Shown one piece after another: positions 6,208 through 15,241 of a stretch of 64,000 nt of DNA. The notes beneath the pieces are model-generated. The model was not told the DNA's origin, searched no databases, and saw only the letters and a program-made list of their open reading frames with translations. Positions within the stretch are counted from its first letter, which is position 1, and each line of letters opens with the position of its first letter. A program made the position numbers and the translations under genes. This DNA is from Taibaiella soli (GTDB lineage: Bacteria; Bacteroidota; Bacteroidia; Chitinophagales; Chitinophagaceae): the NCBI RefSeq assembly GCF_003236175.1, contig NZ_QKTW01000020.1, positions 1 through 64,000 of the forward strand, read 5' to 3'.

Positions 6208-7794
6208 ATGCATTCAGCCTCAGCAGAAAAACGCGGTTTACGTATTCTTCCTTTGCTCTTTTCCATTGGCTTGTTGCTTTTGCTTTTTGCAGGTAGTTAT
6301 CATTATTTCCAATACTTTATTGATCCGGACGGCGTCAATTATCTGACTATTGCACGCCGCTATGCGACCGGCGATTATTTGCGGGCAGTCAATGGTTTGT
6401 GGAGTCCGTTCAGTCCCTGGCTGATTGCTTTGGCTATGCGGCAGGGTATAGATCCGGTGACGGCGGCTCATTTTATAAATCTGGGTGCGGCAGTTTTTGC
6501 ATTGTGCGGTATGTTCTTCCTGTTTCGCAGGTTTCGTGTGCCGGATAAAATTGTGAATGCATTTATGCTTGTATTGCCGGTGTTCTTGCTGTACAGTATT
6601 TACAAGCAGTTGTTCGATGATTTATGGCAGGTTGGTTTTCTGTTGTTCTATCTTTTGCTGCTTTTATCTAAGGATTTCTTGCATCGTTGGTGGAAATGGA
6701 TTTTGTGTGGAGTGTTGATCACTATGGCTTTTTACGCGAAGACTTATTCATTTTATTTTGCGCTGTTGCACTTACCTGTAACGGTATTTCTCCTTTCAAA
6801 AAAAGAAAATCGTCGGTTTAAGAAATCGATAGGCTTGTTGGTAATGGTGGCTGTCGTGTTTCTCATGCTGGTATCGCCATGGCTGAATTTGATGCACGAA
6901 AAATACGGGTCATGGACAATAAGCAATGCCGGTGCACTCAATACTTCCTGGTCGCTGAAAGGACATAAGACACTTAAAGATGGTATGACTTATCTGGTGC
7001 CGCCTTCTTATCCGGATGGGCCCAGCAATATGGAAGATCCGTCAATTAACGAAGGGTATTTAAATACATTCCTCAATAATTTCCCCGGATCGGTCATTAA
7101 GCAAATAGGGCGAAGTGGATATGCGGTAGTACAAGGCATTTATGTGACCAGTGAAATCAGTATTCTGATGTTGGGTATTATTGTGGCGACGGCGATTTTT
7201 ATTTTCTTCAAGAAAGACCAACGCCTGTTTGATGATGATCATAAAGTCTTGCTCTGGGCTTCGCTGATTATGCCCCTGGGTTATTTTATGTTGCATTTTG
7301 AGGCGAGGTATATCTGGCTGCTGGCTTATGTTTCCCTCATTTTTGCGTCGGTATGGCTTGCTGCCTTTCGGGATTATATCAATAATCGTCGCGCGTTTAA
7401 TATCGTATTGGCGATGGTTGTTTTTTCCTACATCGCGTATCCTGTTTACGATCTGAAAAATTTATTCCGGAACGGAGAAAGAGAATATCAGCTTTCGGAA
7501 CAGATAAAAGCGTTGCACCTTAATGGTGCTTTCACATCAAACAGTGACCCTGATATCGAGTCGATCGTAGCGTATCGCACAGGTATGCCTTATTATACCA
7601 TTGAATTTGCACCGCCTTCCGAGAAGGAATTGCTGCAGGAAATCAGGAAGTATAATATTAAGTACTATTTCTATTACGTAAAACCATATGATGCCGTTTC
7701 TGTTCAAATGAAAAATGAGCAGGGTAATCCGTTTCCGGAAGTGACTGGAGGAAAAATTGAAGGGCTGAAAATATTTCTGATCGATGATCGCTGA
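6208..7794 (+). CDS. GT-C family membrane glycosyltransferase (ArnT/PMT-like)
   Basis: 528 residues with about ten to eleven transmembrane segments. After the first segment comes the periplasmic-loop motif DPDGVNY (Asp39, Asp41) and then ARRYATGDYLRAV, the layout of GT-C enzymes (GT39/GT83, ArnT-like), where the acidic residues act with a polyprenyl-phosphate sugar donor. The C-terminal ~100 residues form a soluble domain (YNIKYYFYYVKPYD). Such enzymes transfer a sugar to lipid A, protein or a glycan on the periplasmic face; the acceptor here cannot be told. It is monocistronic, with a -7 box at 6172-6179. An alternative is a membrane protein of the family without activity. Confidence 0.8.
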   Translation: MHSASAEKRGLRILPLLFSIGLLLLLFAGSYHYFQYFIDPDGVNYLTIARRYATGDYLRAVNGLWSPFSPWLIALAMRQGIDPVTAAHFINLGAAVFALCGMFFLFRRFRVPDKIVNAFMLVLPVFLLYSIYKQLFDDLWQVGFLLFYLLLLLSKDFLHRWWKWILCGVLITMAFYAKTYSFYFALLHLPVTVFLLSKKENRRFKKSIGLLVMVAVVFLMLVSPWLNLMHEKYGSWTISNAGALNTSWSLKGHKTLKDGMTYLVPPSYPDGPSNMEDPSINEGYLNTFLNNFPGSVIKQIGRSGYAVVQGIYVTSEISILMLGIIVATAIFIFFKKDQRLFDDDHKVLLWASLIMPLGYFMLHFEARYIWLLAYVSLIFASVWLAAFRDYINNRRAFNIVLAMVVFSYIAYPVYDLKNLFRNGEREYQLSEQIKALHLNGAFTSNSDPDIESIVAYRTGMPYYTIEFAPPSEKELLQEIRKYNIKYYFYYVKPYDAVSVQMKNEQGNPFPEVTGGKIEGLKIFLIDDR

Positions 7795-8070
7795 TGTCTG
7801 ATTTCGGGCAAACGTGAAACGTCAAATGTCAAAGCTCGTGTTTTCGTCTACTCTTGCTTGTCAGGCTGAGCGAAGTGAAGCCCGGATTCTTGTATATTTC
7901 TCACAAAGGCGCAAGGATATTTCTTTCTCACGGTGGCACGACGACGCAAAGGTTGTGTTATACCACATTGACGTTTGACGTTTGACCATTCACCATTGAC
8001 TATTCACCATTGACCCTGACATTGTTATGTAATTTTGTGTATCATTTTTCACTTTTGACGCCAGATAAAT
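7795..8070. other. Intergenic region with short dispersed repeats
   Basis: A 309-base gap without a gene. It contains GTCAGGCTGAGCGAAGTGAA (from 7860; partners near 22058 and 52896), a CACAAAGGCGCAAGG stretch, and TTTGACCATTCACCATTGAC words at 7975-8018, a repeat family found in at least eight gaps of this window. The fbaB promoter box lies at the right end. No terminator was recognised for the GT-C gene. Confidence 0.6.
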
Positions 8071-8078
8071 TACCTTTG
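8071..8078 (+). promoter_or_regulatory. -7 promoter element of fbaB
   Basis: TACCTTTG, an exact match to TAnnTTTG, 25 bases before the ATG. A TTTTG lies only 13 bases upstream, closer than usual. Confidence 0.55.
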
Positions 8079-8103
8079 CGACACTTTTAAAAAAAACCAT
8101 TGT

Positions 8104-9162
8104 ATGGCTTCTCAAAAAATTCAGGAACTTCTGGGCGATCAGGCCGCATACTACTTAGACCACACGTGTACTACAATTGATAAATCATCTCTTTACCTGC
8201 CTACTGGCACTGCGGTAAATGATGTATGGATGAATTCAAACCGTAACGTACAAACGCTCCGCAGCATCAGCACGCTGATGAACCACGGTCGTCTGGCTAA
8301 CTCTGGTTATGTGTCTATCCTTCCGGTAGATCAGGGTATTGAGCACAGCGCTGGCGCTTCTTTCGCTCCAAACCCAATTTACTTCGATCCTGAAAATATT
8401 GTGAAACTGGCTATCGAAGGTGGTTGTAACGCAGTTGCATCTACTTACGGCGTACTTGGTGCTGTAGCCCGCAAATATGCTCACCAGATTCCTTTCATCG
8501 TAAAGATCAATCACAACGAATTTATTTCTTACCCTAACCGTTTCGACCAAATCATGTTCGGCAATATTAAAGATGCATGGAACATGGGTGCTGTAGCGGT
8601 AGGTGCTACTATCTATTTCGGTAGCGAAGAAAGCCACCGTCAGATCGTAGAAGTAGCGAAAGCTTTCGAATACGCGCACGAACTGGGTATGGCAACTGTA
8701 CTGTGGTGTTACCTGCGTAACAACTCATTCAAGAAAGATGGTGTTGATTACCACACTGCAGCAGATCTTACAGCTCAGTCTAACCACCTTGGCGTAACTA
8801 TCCAGGCAGATATCATCAAACAAAAATTACCTACGAACAATGGCGGTTACACTGCTATCAACTTCGGTAAAACACATAAAGACGTTTACAACAAACTGAC
8901 TACCGATCACCCAATTGATCTGGCTCGTTACCAAGTGGCAAATTGCTACATGGGTCGCGTAGGTCTCATCAACTCTGGTGGTGAATCTAAAGGTGCATCT
9001 GATATGGCAGAAGCTGTAATGACTGCAGTTGTAAACAAACGCGCTGGCGGTATGGGGCTGATCTCTGGCCGTAAAGCGTTCCAGAAACCAATGAACGAAG
9101 GTGTTTCTTTGCTGAATACTATTCAGGACGTTTACCTCGATAACAGCATCACTGTCGCTTAA
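8104..9162 (+). CDS. fbaB: Class I fructose-bisphosphate aldolase (DhnA/FbaB type)
   Basis: 352 residues. The enzyme cleaves fructose 1,6-bisphosphate to dihydroxyacetone phosphate and glyceraldehyde 3-phosphate, using a Schiff-base lysine rather than zinc. Family hallmarks seen are [10 protein letters not shown] (73-82), [24 protein letters not shown] and [11 protein letters not shown], the last probably holding the Schiff-base lysine. The C-terminal [15 protein letters not shown] loop would hold a substrate phosphate. Length and motifs match bacterial FbaB. It has its own promoter box and a strong terminator at 9192-9217. Codon use looks like that of a highly expressed gene. PfkA, acting one step earlier in glycolysis, is encoded at 22197-23180. 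Confidence 0.95.
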   Translation: MASQKIQELLGDQAAYYLDHTCTTIDKSSLYLPTGTAVNDVWMNSNRNVQTLRSISTLMNHGRLANSGYVSILPVDQGIEHSAGASFAPNPIYFDPENIVKLAIEGGCNAVASTYGVLGAVARKYAHQIPFIVKINHNEFISYPNRFDQIMFGNIKDAWNMGAVAVGATIYFGSEESHRQIVEVAKAFEYAHELGMATVLWCYLRNNSFKKDGVDYHTAADLTAQSNHLGVTIQADIIKQKLPTNNGGYTAINFGKTHKDVYNKLTTDHPIDLARYQVANCYMGRVGLINSGGESKGASDMAEAVMTAVVNKRAGGMGLISGRKAFQKPMNEGVSLLNTIQDVYLDNSITVA

Positions 9163-9191
9163 TTTTCGCGATTGCTATATTATTCTTTGGA

Positions 9192-9217
9192 AAAGCTGCC
9201 TTCGGGCAGCTTTTTTT
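9192..9217 (+). terminator. Rho-independent terminator of fbaB
   Basis: Stem AAAGCTGCC with its complement around a TTCG tetraloop, followed by a T tract; it begins 30 bases after the fbaB stop. Confidence 0.9.
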
Positions 9218-9331
9218 ATTGTCCGTCAACTCCTTAATTATTGCTAAGTAAAAAAGTAACAGGAATGCATTGTCTTTAATTTAAATATTAAAATATTGTT
9301 ATTATATTGTTTGAGAACAAGCCCAAACTGT

Positions 9332-11098
9332 ATGAAACAATTTCTTTACACTTTATCCGCTATTGCAATTCTGGTGGGATTGCAGAGCTGTCTTCCTACA
9401 CTTACTGTTACCAATTACAGCATTTGCCAGAACAACACAGTTCCTTCCGGACAAGGGATGGTAGCGAGTACTACGCTTACTTCGTCCATCAATTGGTATG
9501 CTGCCCCGACTGGTGGTTCTGTGTTGTATACCGGAACTGTCTTCAATCCGGTGGGTGTAGCTGGCTCCGGTATTACGAATACGGGCACGTCGGGAACTAC
9601 AACCTTTTACGCCATTGAACAGACCAGTACCAGTTCCCGGACTGCAGTAACGTTTACAATTAATCCGTCGCCGACAGCAAGCATTACATCGAATACCACT
9701 GTTGTCTGCAGCTCCGGCGCCAATGCGACGCTAAGTGCCAATACGGGCACCGGACTGACTTATCAGTGGAAGTTGAATGGAAGCAATGTTTCAGGCGCGA
9801 CGAATGCGACTTATACGACGAATGTTACAGGTGCTTATACCTGTGCAGTTTCTAACAGTACCTGCGGCCCAATTATCTCAAATAGCATTACACTAACGGC
9901 GGGAACACCACCAACGGCAACGGCCACAGCAGCTGGGGCCACTAGTTTTTGTCCCGGAGGAAGTGTAGTGCTGAATGCCAATACAGGTACAGGTCTTACG
10001 TATCAGTGGCAACAAAACGGTTCCAATATTTCTGGTGCTACAAATGCTGCATATACCGCGAGCGGAACGGGCAGTTACACAGTAATAGTGACCAATGTCG
10101 CCGGTTGCAATGCTACATCTTCCGCCATCGCAGTTTCGGCAAACGGCAGTTTTACTGTTGCCATTGCCTATACAGGTCCGGTAAATGTATGTGCCGGAAA
10201 TCCTGTGACACTTAATAGCAGCGTGTCTTCAAGTGCCGTGACTTACCAATGGAATCTTAATGGAATAGCAGTTCCGGGCGCTACGGATGCATCTTTCCAA
10301 TGCGCCACTTCCGGAAATTATACAGTTACGGCGCACGATGCCAGTATTAGTTGTACGGTGACGTCCAACCCGATGGTGATTACCGTTTATCCGCAGCCCA
10401 ACAGTTATGTTGCCTATGCATCGCCTTTGTCTTTTTGCGAGGGTGGGGCAGTAGTGCTGACCGCAAATACTGATCCTGCTTTAACGTGTCAATGGCTGCG
10501 TGACGGCTATGTTATTCCTGGTGCAACAGGCTATTATAATGTTGCCGAGCAAACCGGTTATTACAGTGTCATCGCAACCGATGTTCATAATTGCGCTGAC
10601 ACGTCAGATCGTGTTTCTATCAATGTTTTTCCGCTGCCACAGCCAACGATAACACGCACAGCTAATGTTTTTGCCACAGCATCTACTTTCAGCAATTACC
10701 AATGGCTGCGTAACGGTGCTGAAATTCCGGGTGCTACGCAATACAGTTATACGGCGACCTCTAACGGCGCTTTTTCTGTGACAGTATGGGATGCCAATAA
10801 TTGTACACGGACTTCCGACGCGATTTTTATCAATGACTTGAGTGCAAATGGTGCAGTTGCTCCTTCTGATCAGATAATAGTATATCCAAACCCAACTGCG
10901 AAAATTGTATTTATAGATGCGCCTCAGTCATCGTTGAACGTATACTTGTGTACTATGGATGGTAAGCTGGTGTGCTATTGGCTTGCTACAAAAGAAGTAG
11001 ATCTGACAGATGTTGCCGCAGGTAATTATGTTATGACTTTATTGGATCAGGATAACCGGGTTTTAAAAGTGGAGAAGTTGCTGAAATCGGACAAATAA
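9332..11098 (+). CDS. Secreted multi-Ig-repeat protein with T9SS sorting domain
   Basis: 588 residues from the ATG at 9332; an upstream in-frame TTG at 9296 would put 12 residues before the signal peptide and is unlikely. The leader ends LVGLQSC, a possible lipobox, which is unusual together with T9SS sorting. The body holds about five Ig-like repeats sharing the signature Q-W-x2-(N/D)-G-x3-(S/P)-G-A-T, for example QWKLNGSNVSGAT and QWLRNGAEIPGAT. The last ~75 residues (IIVYPNPTAKIVFIDAP, then AAGNYVMTLLD) form a type-A T9SS C-terminal domain. It should be carried over the outer membrane and displayed or released, probably as adhesin or scaffold. The same Ig signature recurs near the C-terminus of the 2023-residue protein at 26052. 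Confidence 0.85.
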   Translation: MKQFLYTLSAIAILVGLQSCLPTLTVTNYSICQNNTVPSGQGMVASTTLTSSINWYAAPTGGSVLYTGTVFNPVGVAGSGITNTGTSGTTTFYAIEQTSTSSRTAVTFTINPSPTASITSNTTVVCSSGANATLSANTGTGLTYQWKLNGSNVSGATNATYTTNVTGAYTCAVSNSTCGPIISNSITLTAGTPPTATATAAGATSFCPGGSVVLNANTGTGLTYQWQQNGSNISGATNAAYTASGTGSYTVIVTNVAGCNATSSAIAVSANGSFTVAIAYTGPVNVCAGNPVTLNSSVSSSAVTYQWNLNGIAVPGATDASFQCATSGNYTVTAHDASISCTVTSNPMVITVYPQPNSYVAYASPLSFCEGGAVVLTANTDPALTCQWLRDGYVIPGATGYYNVAEQTGYYSVIATDVHNCADTSDRVSINVFPLPQPTITRTANVFATASTFSNYQWLRNGAEIPGATQYSYTATSNGAFSVTVWDANNCTRTSDAIFINDLSANGAVAPSDQIIVYPNPTAKIVFIDAPQSSLNVYLCTMDGKLVCYWLATKEVDLTDVAAGNYVMTLLDQDNRVLKVEKLLKSDK

Positions 11099-11184
11099 AA
11101 TGTTTTAAAAAATAATCTGTGGAAATATATAAACTATTATACTTGTTTATATATTTATCATAGTTTTTTAAACCACATATAAAC

Positions 11185-11460
11185 ATGGATTACAAAGTAA
11201 CTATCGAAACGGGAGAATACCTTCCGGATGGTACTCCACTGGTACGTTCGTTGTTGATTAACGGCCGTGTCACTACACCGACTGGAGACCCTGTTGGCAA
11301 TGCCGCTATCAGAATCATTGAGCCCGATATTAACGATATCGGCGAAGGCAGATCAAACCCTGACGGAACGTTTAGCATTCGCGTAGGCGACGACACAACG
11401 CACCAGGTATGGGTAAATGGTGTGATGTCTCAACTGGTAAAGGTTTTGACGAAAGGATAA
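11185..11460 (+). CDS. Small carboxypeptidase-regulatory-like domain protein
   Basis: 91 residues, ATG start. The core LINGRVTTPTGDPVGNAA, then GEGRSNPDGTFSIRVG, matches the beta-sandwich CarboxypepD_reg-like fold usually found at the N-terminus of TonB receptors or in surface proteins. Here the domain stands alone, with no signal peptide and no second domain. It follows the T9SS Ig-repeat gene by 86 bases of AT-rich DNA and is closed by a terminator. Role unknown. The short length and clean domain fit make it a real gene rather than chance. Confidence 0.7.
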   Translation: MDYKVTIETGEYLPDGTPLVRSLLINGRVTTPTGDPVGNAAIRIIEPDINDIGEGRSNPDGTFSIRVGDDTTHQVWVNGVMSQLVKVLTKG

Positions 11461-11481
11461 TTCTCTTGGATTCATACAACG

Positions 11482-11517
11482 AAAAAGATTGTCTCAGCAA
11501 TGAGGCAACCTTTTTTT
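11482..11517 (+). terminator. Hairpin terminator after small domain gene
   Basis: GATTGTCTC pairs with GAGGCAACC (one mismatch, one wobble) around AGCAAT, with A and T tracts outside. Confidence 0.75.
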
Positions 11518-11520
11518 ACA

Positions 11521-11659
11521 CTGGCGCGAGTCTTCCGAAAGGTGACTTGTGTCTGCAATGCCACGACAGTCTCTGATTGTCCTCGTGTTCCATAAGAACC
11601 AGTCGGCAGACTGGTAAGACATTTTAGACACGGGAGCGCTGTGCTAATGCCCGCGCCAG
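11521..11659. repeat. MITE-like nested palindrome, copy 2
   Basis: It begins CTGGCGCGAG (11521-11530) and ends CCCGCGCCAG (11650-11659). Internally it has CGACAGTCTCTGATTGTC and ACCAGTCGGCAGACTGGT, the latter a hairpin, and CACGGGAGCGCTGTGCTAA near the right end corresponds to the right arm of copy 1. Order and size match the 4951-5093 element but with more substitutions. It sits between convergent genes, as copy 1 does. Confidence 0.75.
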
Positions 11660-11668
11660 TAAAAACGA

Positions 11669-11702
11669 AAACGCGGGAACATCAACCGATGCTCCCGCGT
11701 TT
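11669..11702. terminator. Hairpin terminator of etf genes
   Basis: A 15-bp stem AAACGCGGGAACATC around AACC, with a single A/G difference between arms, ending 17 bases before the etfA stop codon; useful in both directions. Confidence 0.85.
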
Positions 11703-11719
11703 AATATGATTAGTTGCGA

Positions 11720-12694
11720 CTAGTGATTCGCTTTGAATTTCTTCACTGCTTCAGTCAGTTTCGGAACGATTTCCAGTGCATCACCAACAACACCGTAGTC
11801 AGCCGCTTTAAAGAACGGAGCTTCCGGGTCTTTGTTGATAACAACAATTGTTTTAGAACCGTTTACACCCGCCAGGTGCTGGATTGCACCGGAGATACCT
11901 ACAGCGATATACAGGTTCGGACGGATGGTACCACCTGTCTGACCAACGTGTTCGTGGTGCGGACGCCAGTGGCTATCTGCTACCGGACGGCTACAAGCCA
12001 GTGCTGCACCAAGTTCGTGTGCCAGGTCTTCCAGGATGCCCCAGTTTTCAGGGCCTTTCATGCCACGACCGCCAGATACTACGAGTTCAGCTTCGCTCAA
12101 TGGCACTTCACCAGTTACTTTATTTACCGCTTTAACTTTTACGCTAAAGTCTTTGTCTTCGAAAGCAACATCCAGTTTTTCAACAGAAGCACTTCCTGCG
12201 CCAGCCTTCACCTGGAAAGTGTTTGGCATCAGGGTGATTACTTTTACATCGCTGGTTACATTTACGAAAGCAAAAGCTTTACCTGCAAAAACGTTTTTCT
12301 TTACTACAAAACCTTTGCTTAGGTCTGGTGCAGAAACAGCACCGGCAACCATACCAGCTTTCAGTGCAGCAGCTACGCGTGGTGCTACAGCTTTACCTGT
12401 AACATCGTGTGGTGCTACTACAACTTTTGCACCTTCTTTCTGCGCAGCAGCGATGAGCGCTTTGCTGTAGGCACGTGCGTTCAGCGTATCGAGGCGGCTG
12501 TCTGCAACCTGCAATACTTTATTGGCGCCATATTGGCCCAGACCTTGCATTTCTGCGTCGGTTGCATCACCCAATACTACAGCAGTAGTGGTAGTGCCCA
12601 TGCTTTGAGCGATACCTGCAGCATATTGTACGAGTTCGAGTGTTTTCTTTTTGAAAACGCCCTGAGTATGTTCGGCTAAAACGATTACTGACAT
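11720..12694 (-). CDS. etfA: Electron transfer flavoprotein subunit alpha
   Basis: 324 residues, about the usual length for EtfA/FixB. The C-terminal FAD-binding domain is clear: [48 protein letters not shown] and [10 protein letters not shown]. With EtfB it forms a heterodimer carrying FAD and AMP that accepts electrons from acyl-CoA dehydrogenases and passes them to ETF:quinone oxidoreductase. It lies 90 bases downstream of etfB in the same direction, so the two are probably co-transcribed, ending at the hairpin at 11669-11702. ATG start. Confidence 0.95.
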   Translation of the reverse strand: MSVIVLAEHTQGVFKKKTLELVQYAAGIAQSMGTTTTAVVLGDATDAEMQGLGQYGANKVLQVADSRLDTLNARAYSKALIAAAQKEGAKVVVAPHDVTGKAVAPRVAAALKAGMVAGAVSAPDLSKGFVVKKNVFAGKAFAFVNVTSDVKVITLMPNTFQVKAGAGSASVEKLDVAFEDKDFSVKVKAVNKVTGEVPLSEAELVVSGGRGMKGPENWGILEDLAHELGAALACSRPVADSHWRPHHEHVGQTGGTIRPNLYIAVGISGAIQHLAGVNGSKTIVVINKDPEAPFFKAADYGVVGDALEIVPKLTEAVKKFKANH

Positions 12695-12784
12695 TTTAGT
12701 TTCTTTTTTGTTTTGTTGTTAAGTAGATGATTTGCGAAGCCATTTCAGTTGAACAGCTCTGCATTTTACGCCTTTACAATAAGC

Positions 12785-13528
12785 TTAGATCACTTTCGCT
12801 TCTGTGTGCAGCAGGCTCACCAGTTCGTCCATATTATCGGCGCTGATAAGTTTTACACCTGTTTTTGCAGGCGGCATTTCATAAGAAACGATTTGTGACA
12901 GCGGCTGAACATCTGCCGGAGCAACCACTTTCAGCGGTTTAGTGCGAGCTGCCATAATACCGCGCATGTTTGGAATGCGAGCTTCAGCAACACCTTTCTG
13001 GCAAGAGATAACTACAGGAAATGCACATGTGTCTACTTCTTCACCACCTTCAATTTCGCGGGCAACCGTTACTTCGTTACCTGCTACATCAATTTTAGTA
13101 GCGAAACCGATGTAGTTCATATCCAGCATTTCTGCGAGCATACCACCTACAACACCATTGTTGTAATCGATGGATTCTTTACCGCAGAGTACGAGATCGT
13201 AGTTTTCGCTTTTTGCGTAAGCGGCGATTTGCGCAGCTACTACATATGGGTCATTGCTGTCTGTGTCGATACGGATTGCTTCATCACCGCCCAATGCCAG
13301 CGCTTTACGGATAACCGGTTCGGCATCAGCTTTACCAACAGTTACGAGATTTACAGTTGCGGCAGTACCTGCTTCCGTCAGTTCCAGCGCACGAACCAGT
13401 GAATACCATTCATCGTAAGGGTTGATGATCATGGTAACACCCTGTGTATTAAAAGTAGTATTGTTGTCGCTGAAAGCGATCTTGGTAGTGGTGTCTGGCA
13501 CCTGGCTTATACAAACTAATATCTTCAT
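12785..13528 (-). CDS. etfB: Electron transfer flavoprotein subunit beta
   Basis: 247 residues from the ATG whose protein begins MKILVCISQVPDTTTK, the typical EtfB N-terminus; an in-frame TTG seven codons upstream is less likely. The AMP/adenine-nucleotide-binding region is seen in DLVLCGKESIDYNNGVVGGML, and the ETF-beta signature region (VAREIEGGEEVDTCAFPVVI, then RIPNMRGIMAARTKPL) is intact. It partners with the downstream etfA product. A short hairpin (TGCCGT, AAA, ACGGCA, 13560-13574) and a -7-like CGAAAGTA complement (13586-13593) lie just upstream. Confidence 0.95.
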   Translation of the reverse strand: MKILVCISQVPDTTTKIAFSDNNTTFNTQGVTMIINPYDEWYSLVRALELTEAGTAATVNLVTVGKADAEPVIRKALALGGDEAIRIDTDSNDPYVVAAQIAAYAKSENYDLVLCGKESIDYNNGVVGGMLAEMLDMNYIGFATKIDVAGNEVTVAREIEGGEEVDTCAFPVVISCQKGVAEARIPNMRGIMAARTKPLKVVAPADVQPLSQIVSYEMPPAKTGVKLISADNMDELVSLLHTEAKVI

Positions 13529-14054
13529 CAGAAGTGAAATTTGTTTCAAAAAGTTAGATTGCCGTAAAACGGCAGAAATCGAGTGCGAAAGTACGGGAAA
13601 ATGGTCAATTTGTTATATTGACAGTAGACAATTGACAGTGGTCAATGTTGATAATTGATAATTTCCTTGCTGTTAATAAAAAAGACCGGAACGTTCCGGT
13701 CTTTATATTATCCATTTGATTTTTTTGTTTTTGGCAGACAGCCATCGGGATTGTGTGTCGCATTCCGCGGGACCCTTCCTTCGTGCCAATGACACATAAC
13801 GCGTATCCACATTCCGCGGGGCCTCTCCTTCCGTCGAGGTGACAAACGCGAGTGGCTCATTATTTAACGATAAGAGTGTATAATACCATGTCTTCCCGAC
13901 GAAGGAGGGAGCCCGCAAAAATATAGACAGTTATTTCTGTCATACTCTTTTGATTGCGGTCGCCGAATGATTGGTCAGGGTGACCAGCACGAGTAATTGT
14001 TCCCAAACACGAATAACTGATCCCGACCCATGTCGGGATCAACTGTCAACTGAA
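13529..14054. other. Intergenic region with terminator-like palindrome and short repeats
   Basis: A 526-base gap. 13610-13660 holds ATTGACA/GTCAAT words. 13681-13704 is a perfect 24-base palindrome (AAAGACCGGAAC and its complement), a likely terminator-type structure. CATTCCGCGG(G)(A/G)CC blocks are repeated at about 13761-13794 and 13809-13842, a diverged direct repeat. GATCCCGAC words around 14020-14040 form a small inverted pair. Open frames in this stretch are short and lie across these repeats; I see no gene. Confidence 0.6.
13681..13704. terminator. Perfect palindromic hairpin
   Basis: A 24-base perfect palindrome, AAAGACCGGAAC plus its reverse complement, with A run before and T-rich run after. 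It is positioned between the etfB 5' region and the EEP gene 3' region, with no obvious transcript ending there, so it may be residual or mark an antisense transcript. Confidence 0.6.
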
Positions 14055-15104
14055 CTACGGATTCTGCGTAGCTCGGATAAAATAAATAATCGTTGGGAAG
14101 TGGTCGCTGTAGCCATTGATCCAGTTGTTGCCGTCGAAAGAACGGTGCGGCGAACCTTTATACTGACCGAATTTGTTTTTCAGAAATTCACGGTTGAAAA
14201 CTTCCGCTTTGTAATAGCGCCAATGTTCATCCGGTTGCTTGAGCCATTCGCCAGAGATCATAATCTGATCAAATAAATTCCATGCATTATTATATGCCAG
14301 TGTGCCAATACCTTGTTTGTAAAAATTAACGAACGGGTTAAACAACCCTGTTTGGTCTACTTTGTCTTTATCACCTTTTGCACCTAATACTTTTGCAACA
14401 CTAGGACTGATTGGGTCGTCGTTTAAATCGCCCATCAAGATCACACGCGTAGCCGGATTGGCAGCCATCATAGAGTCAATTAATTTCTTGCTCACGTTTG
14501 CAGCGATGGCACGAAGTGGCGCAGACGCAGCTTCACCGCCGCGGCGCGATGGCCAGTGGTTTACGAATACATGAACGGTATCTCCTGCAAGCACTCCTGC
14601 AACATGAAGTACGTCGCGGGTCTTACCACCTTTTTCACCAGTGGTGCTGATGTCTGTGTATAATGCTTCTGCATTTAGTACCGTAAAATATTTTGGATTG
14701 TACAGCAATGCTACATCGATACCGCGTGAGTCCGGACTTTCGAAATGCACGTATTTGTAGTTGCGGGCTTTGATTTCTGGTTGGCTGACTAACACATCCA
14801 GCACATGATCATTTTCAATTTCAGCAGTGCCTATAAGTGCCGGCCCTTCTGGGTTTAGCTCTGTGCCGAGTTGTTGTAACACAGTTGCAATATTGTGTGC
14901 TTTTTGTTGAAAGATTTCTTCGGTATAATGATACGGACCGTTTGGCGTAAACTCATCATCGCCCCAGTTTTTCGGATCATCATCCGCATCAAAGAAGTTT
15001 TCGAAGTTGTAAAATGCAACGGTTGTTACGTGGTAATTTTTCTTTTCGGCAATTGAAGAAAAGGCAATAAAAGACGCAATGAGCAGCAGAGAAATTCGTT
15101 TCAC
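14055..15104 (-). CDS. Secreted endonuclease/exonuclease/phosphatase (EEP) family protein
   Basis: About 349 residues from the GTG at 15104, giving MKRISLLLIASFIAFSSIA, a clean signal peptide; a longer GTG start at 15164 would add 20 residues and bury it. EEP catalytic motifs are all present: YNFENFFD, IGTAEIEN, FVNHWPSRRGG, ILMGDLNDDP and GYSDHFPTI (Asn, Glu, His, Asp/Asn and terminal Asp-His). Such enzymes are Mg-dependent phosphodiesterases acting on DNA, RNA, nucleotides or inositol phosphates. It is divergent from the TonB receptor gene across 137 bases. A -7-like TTCCTTTG (minus strand, 15120-15127) supports the shorter start. Substrate unknown; nucleic acid or other phosphoesters are plausible. 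Confidence 0.88.
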   Translation of the reverse strand: MKRISLLLIASFIAFSSIAEKKNYHVTTVAFYNFENFFDADDDPKNWGDDEFTPNGPYHYTEEIFQQKAHNIATVLQQLGTELNPEGPALIGTAEIENDHVLDVLVSQPEIKARNYKYVHFESPDSRGIDVALLYNPKYFTVLNAEALYTDISTTGEKGGKTRDVLHVAGVLAGDTVHVFVNHWPSRRGGEAASAPLRAIAANVSKKLIDSMMAANPATRVILMGDLNDDPISPSVAKVLGAKGDKDKVDQTGLFNPFVNFYKQGIGTLAYNNAWNLFDQIMISGEWLKQPDEHWRYYKAEVFNREFLKNKFGQYKGSPHRSFDGNNWINGYSDHFPTIIYFIRATQNP

Positions 15105-15119
15105 TACAAAAAATTTTTG

Positions 15120-15127
15120 CAAAGGAA
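15120..15127 (-). promoter_or_regulatory. Possible -7 element of EEP gene
   Basis: The minus strand reads TTCCTTTG, one mismatch from TAnnTTTG, 15 bases before the GTG at 15104. It lies inside the alternative longer coding start, arguing against that start. Confidence 0.4.
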
Positions 15128-15241
15128 CCGAAAAAACAAGTGCACTCAGTTTCTTAAAGATCACTTAATGGAAACTTAACCATTCCGAAATATTCGGCAT
15201 AAGAATTGCAAGGAACTTTGCAAACAAGATTTATAGCTCTT

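Noticed and set aside
13703-14042. Two short minus-strand frames in the etfB-EEP gap
   Set aside because: They run over the CCGCGGG direct repeats, overlap each other, and show no leader, domain or start context.
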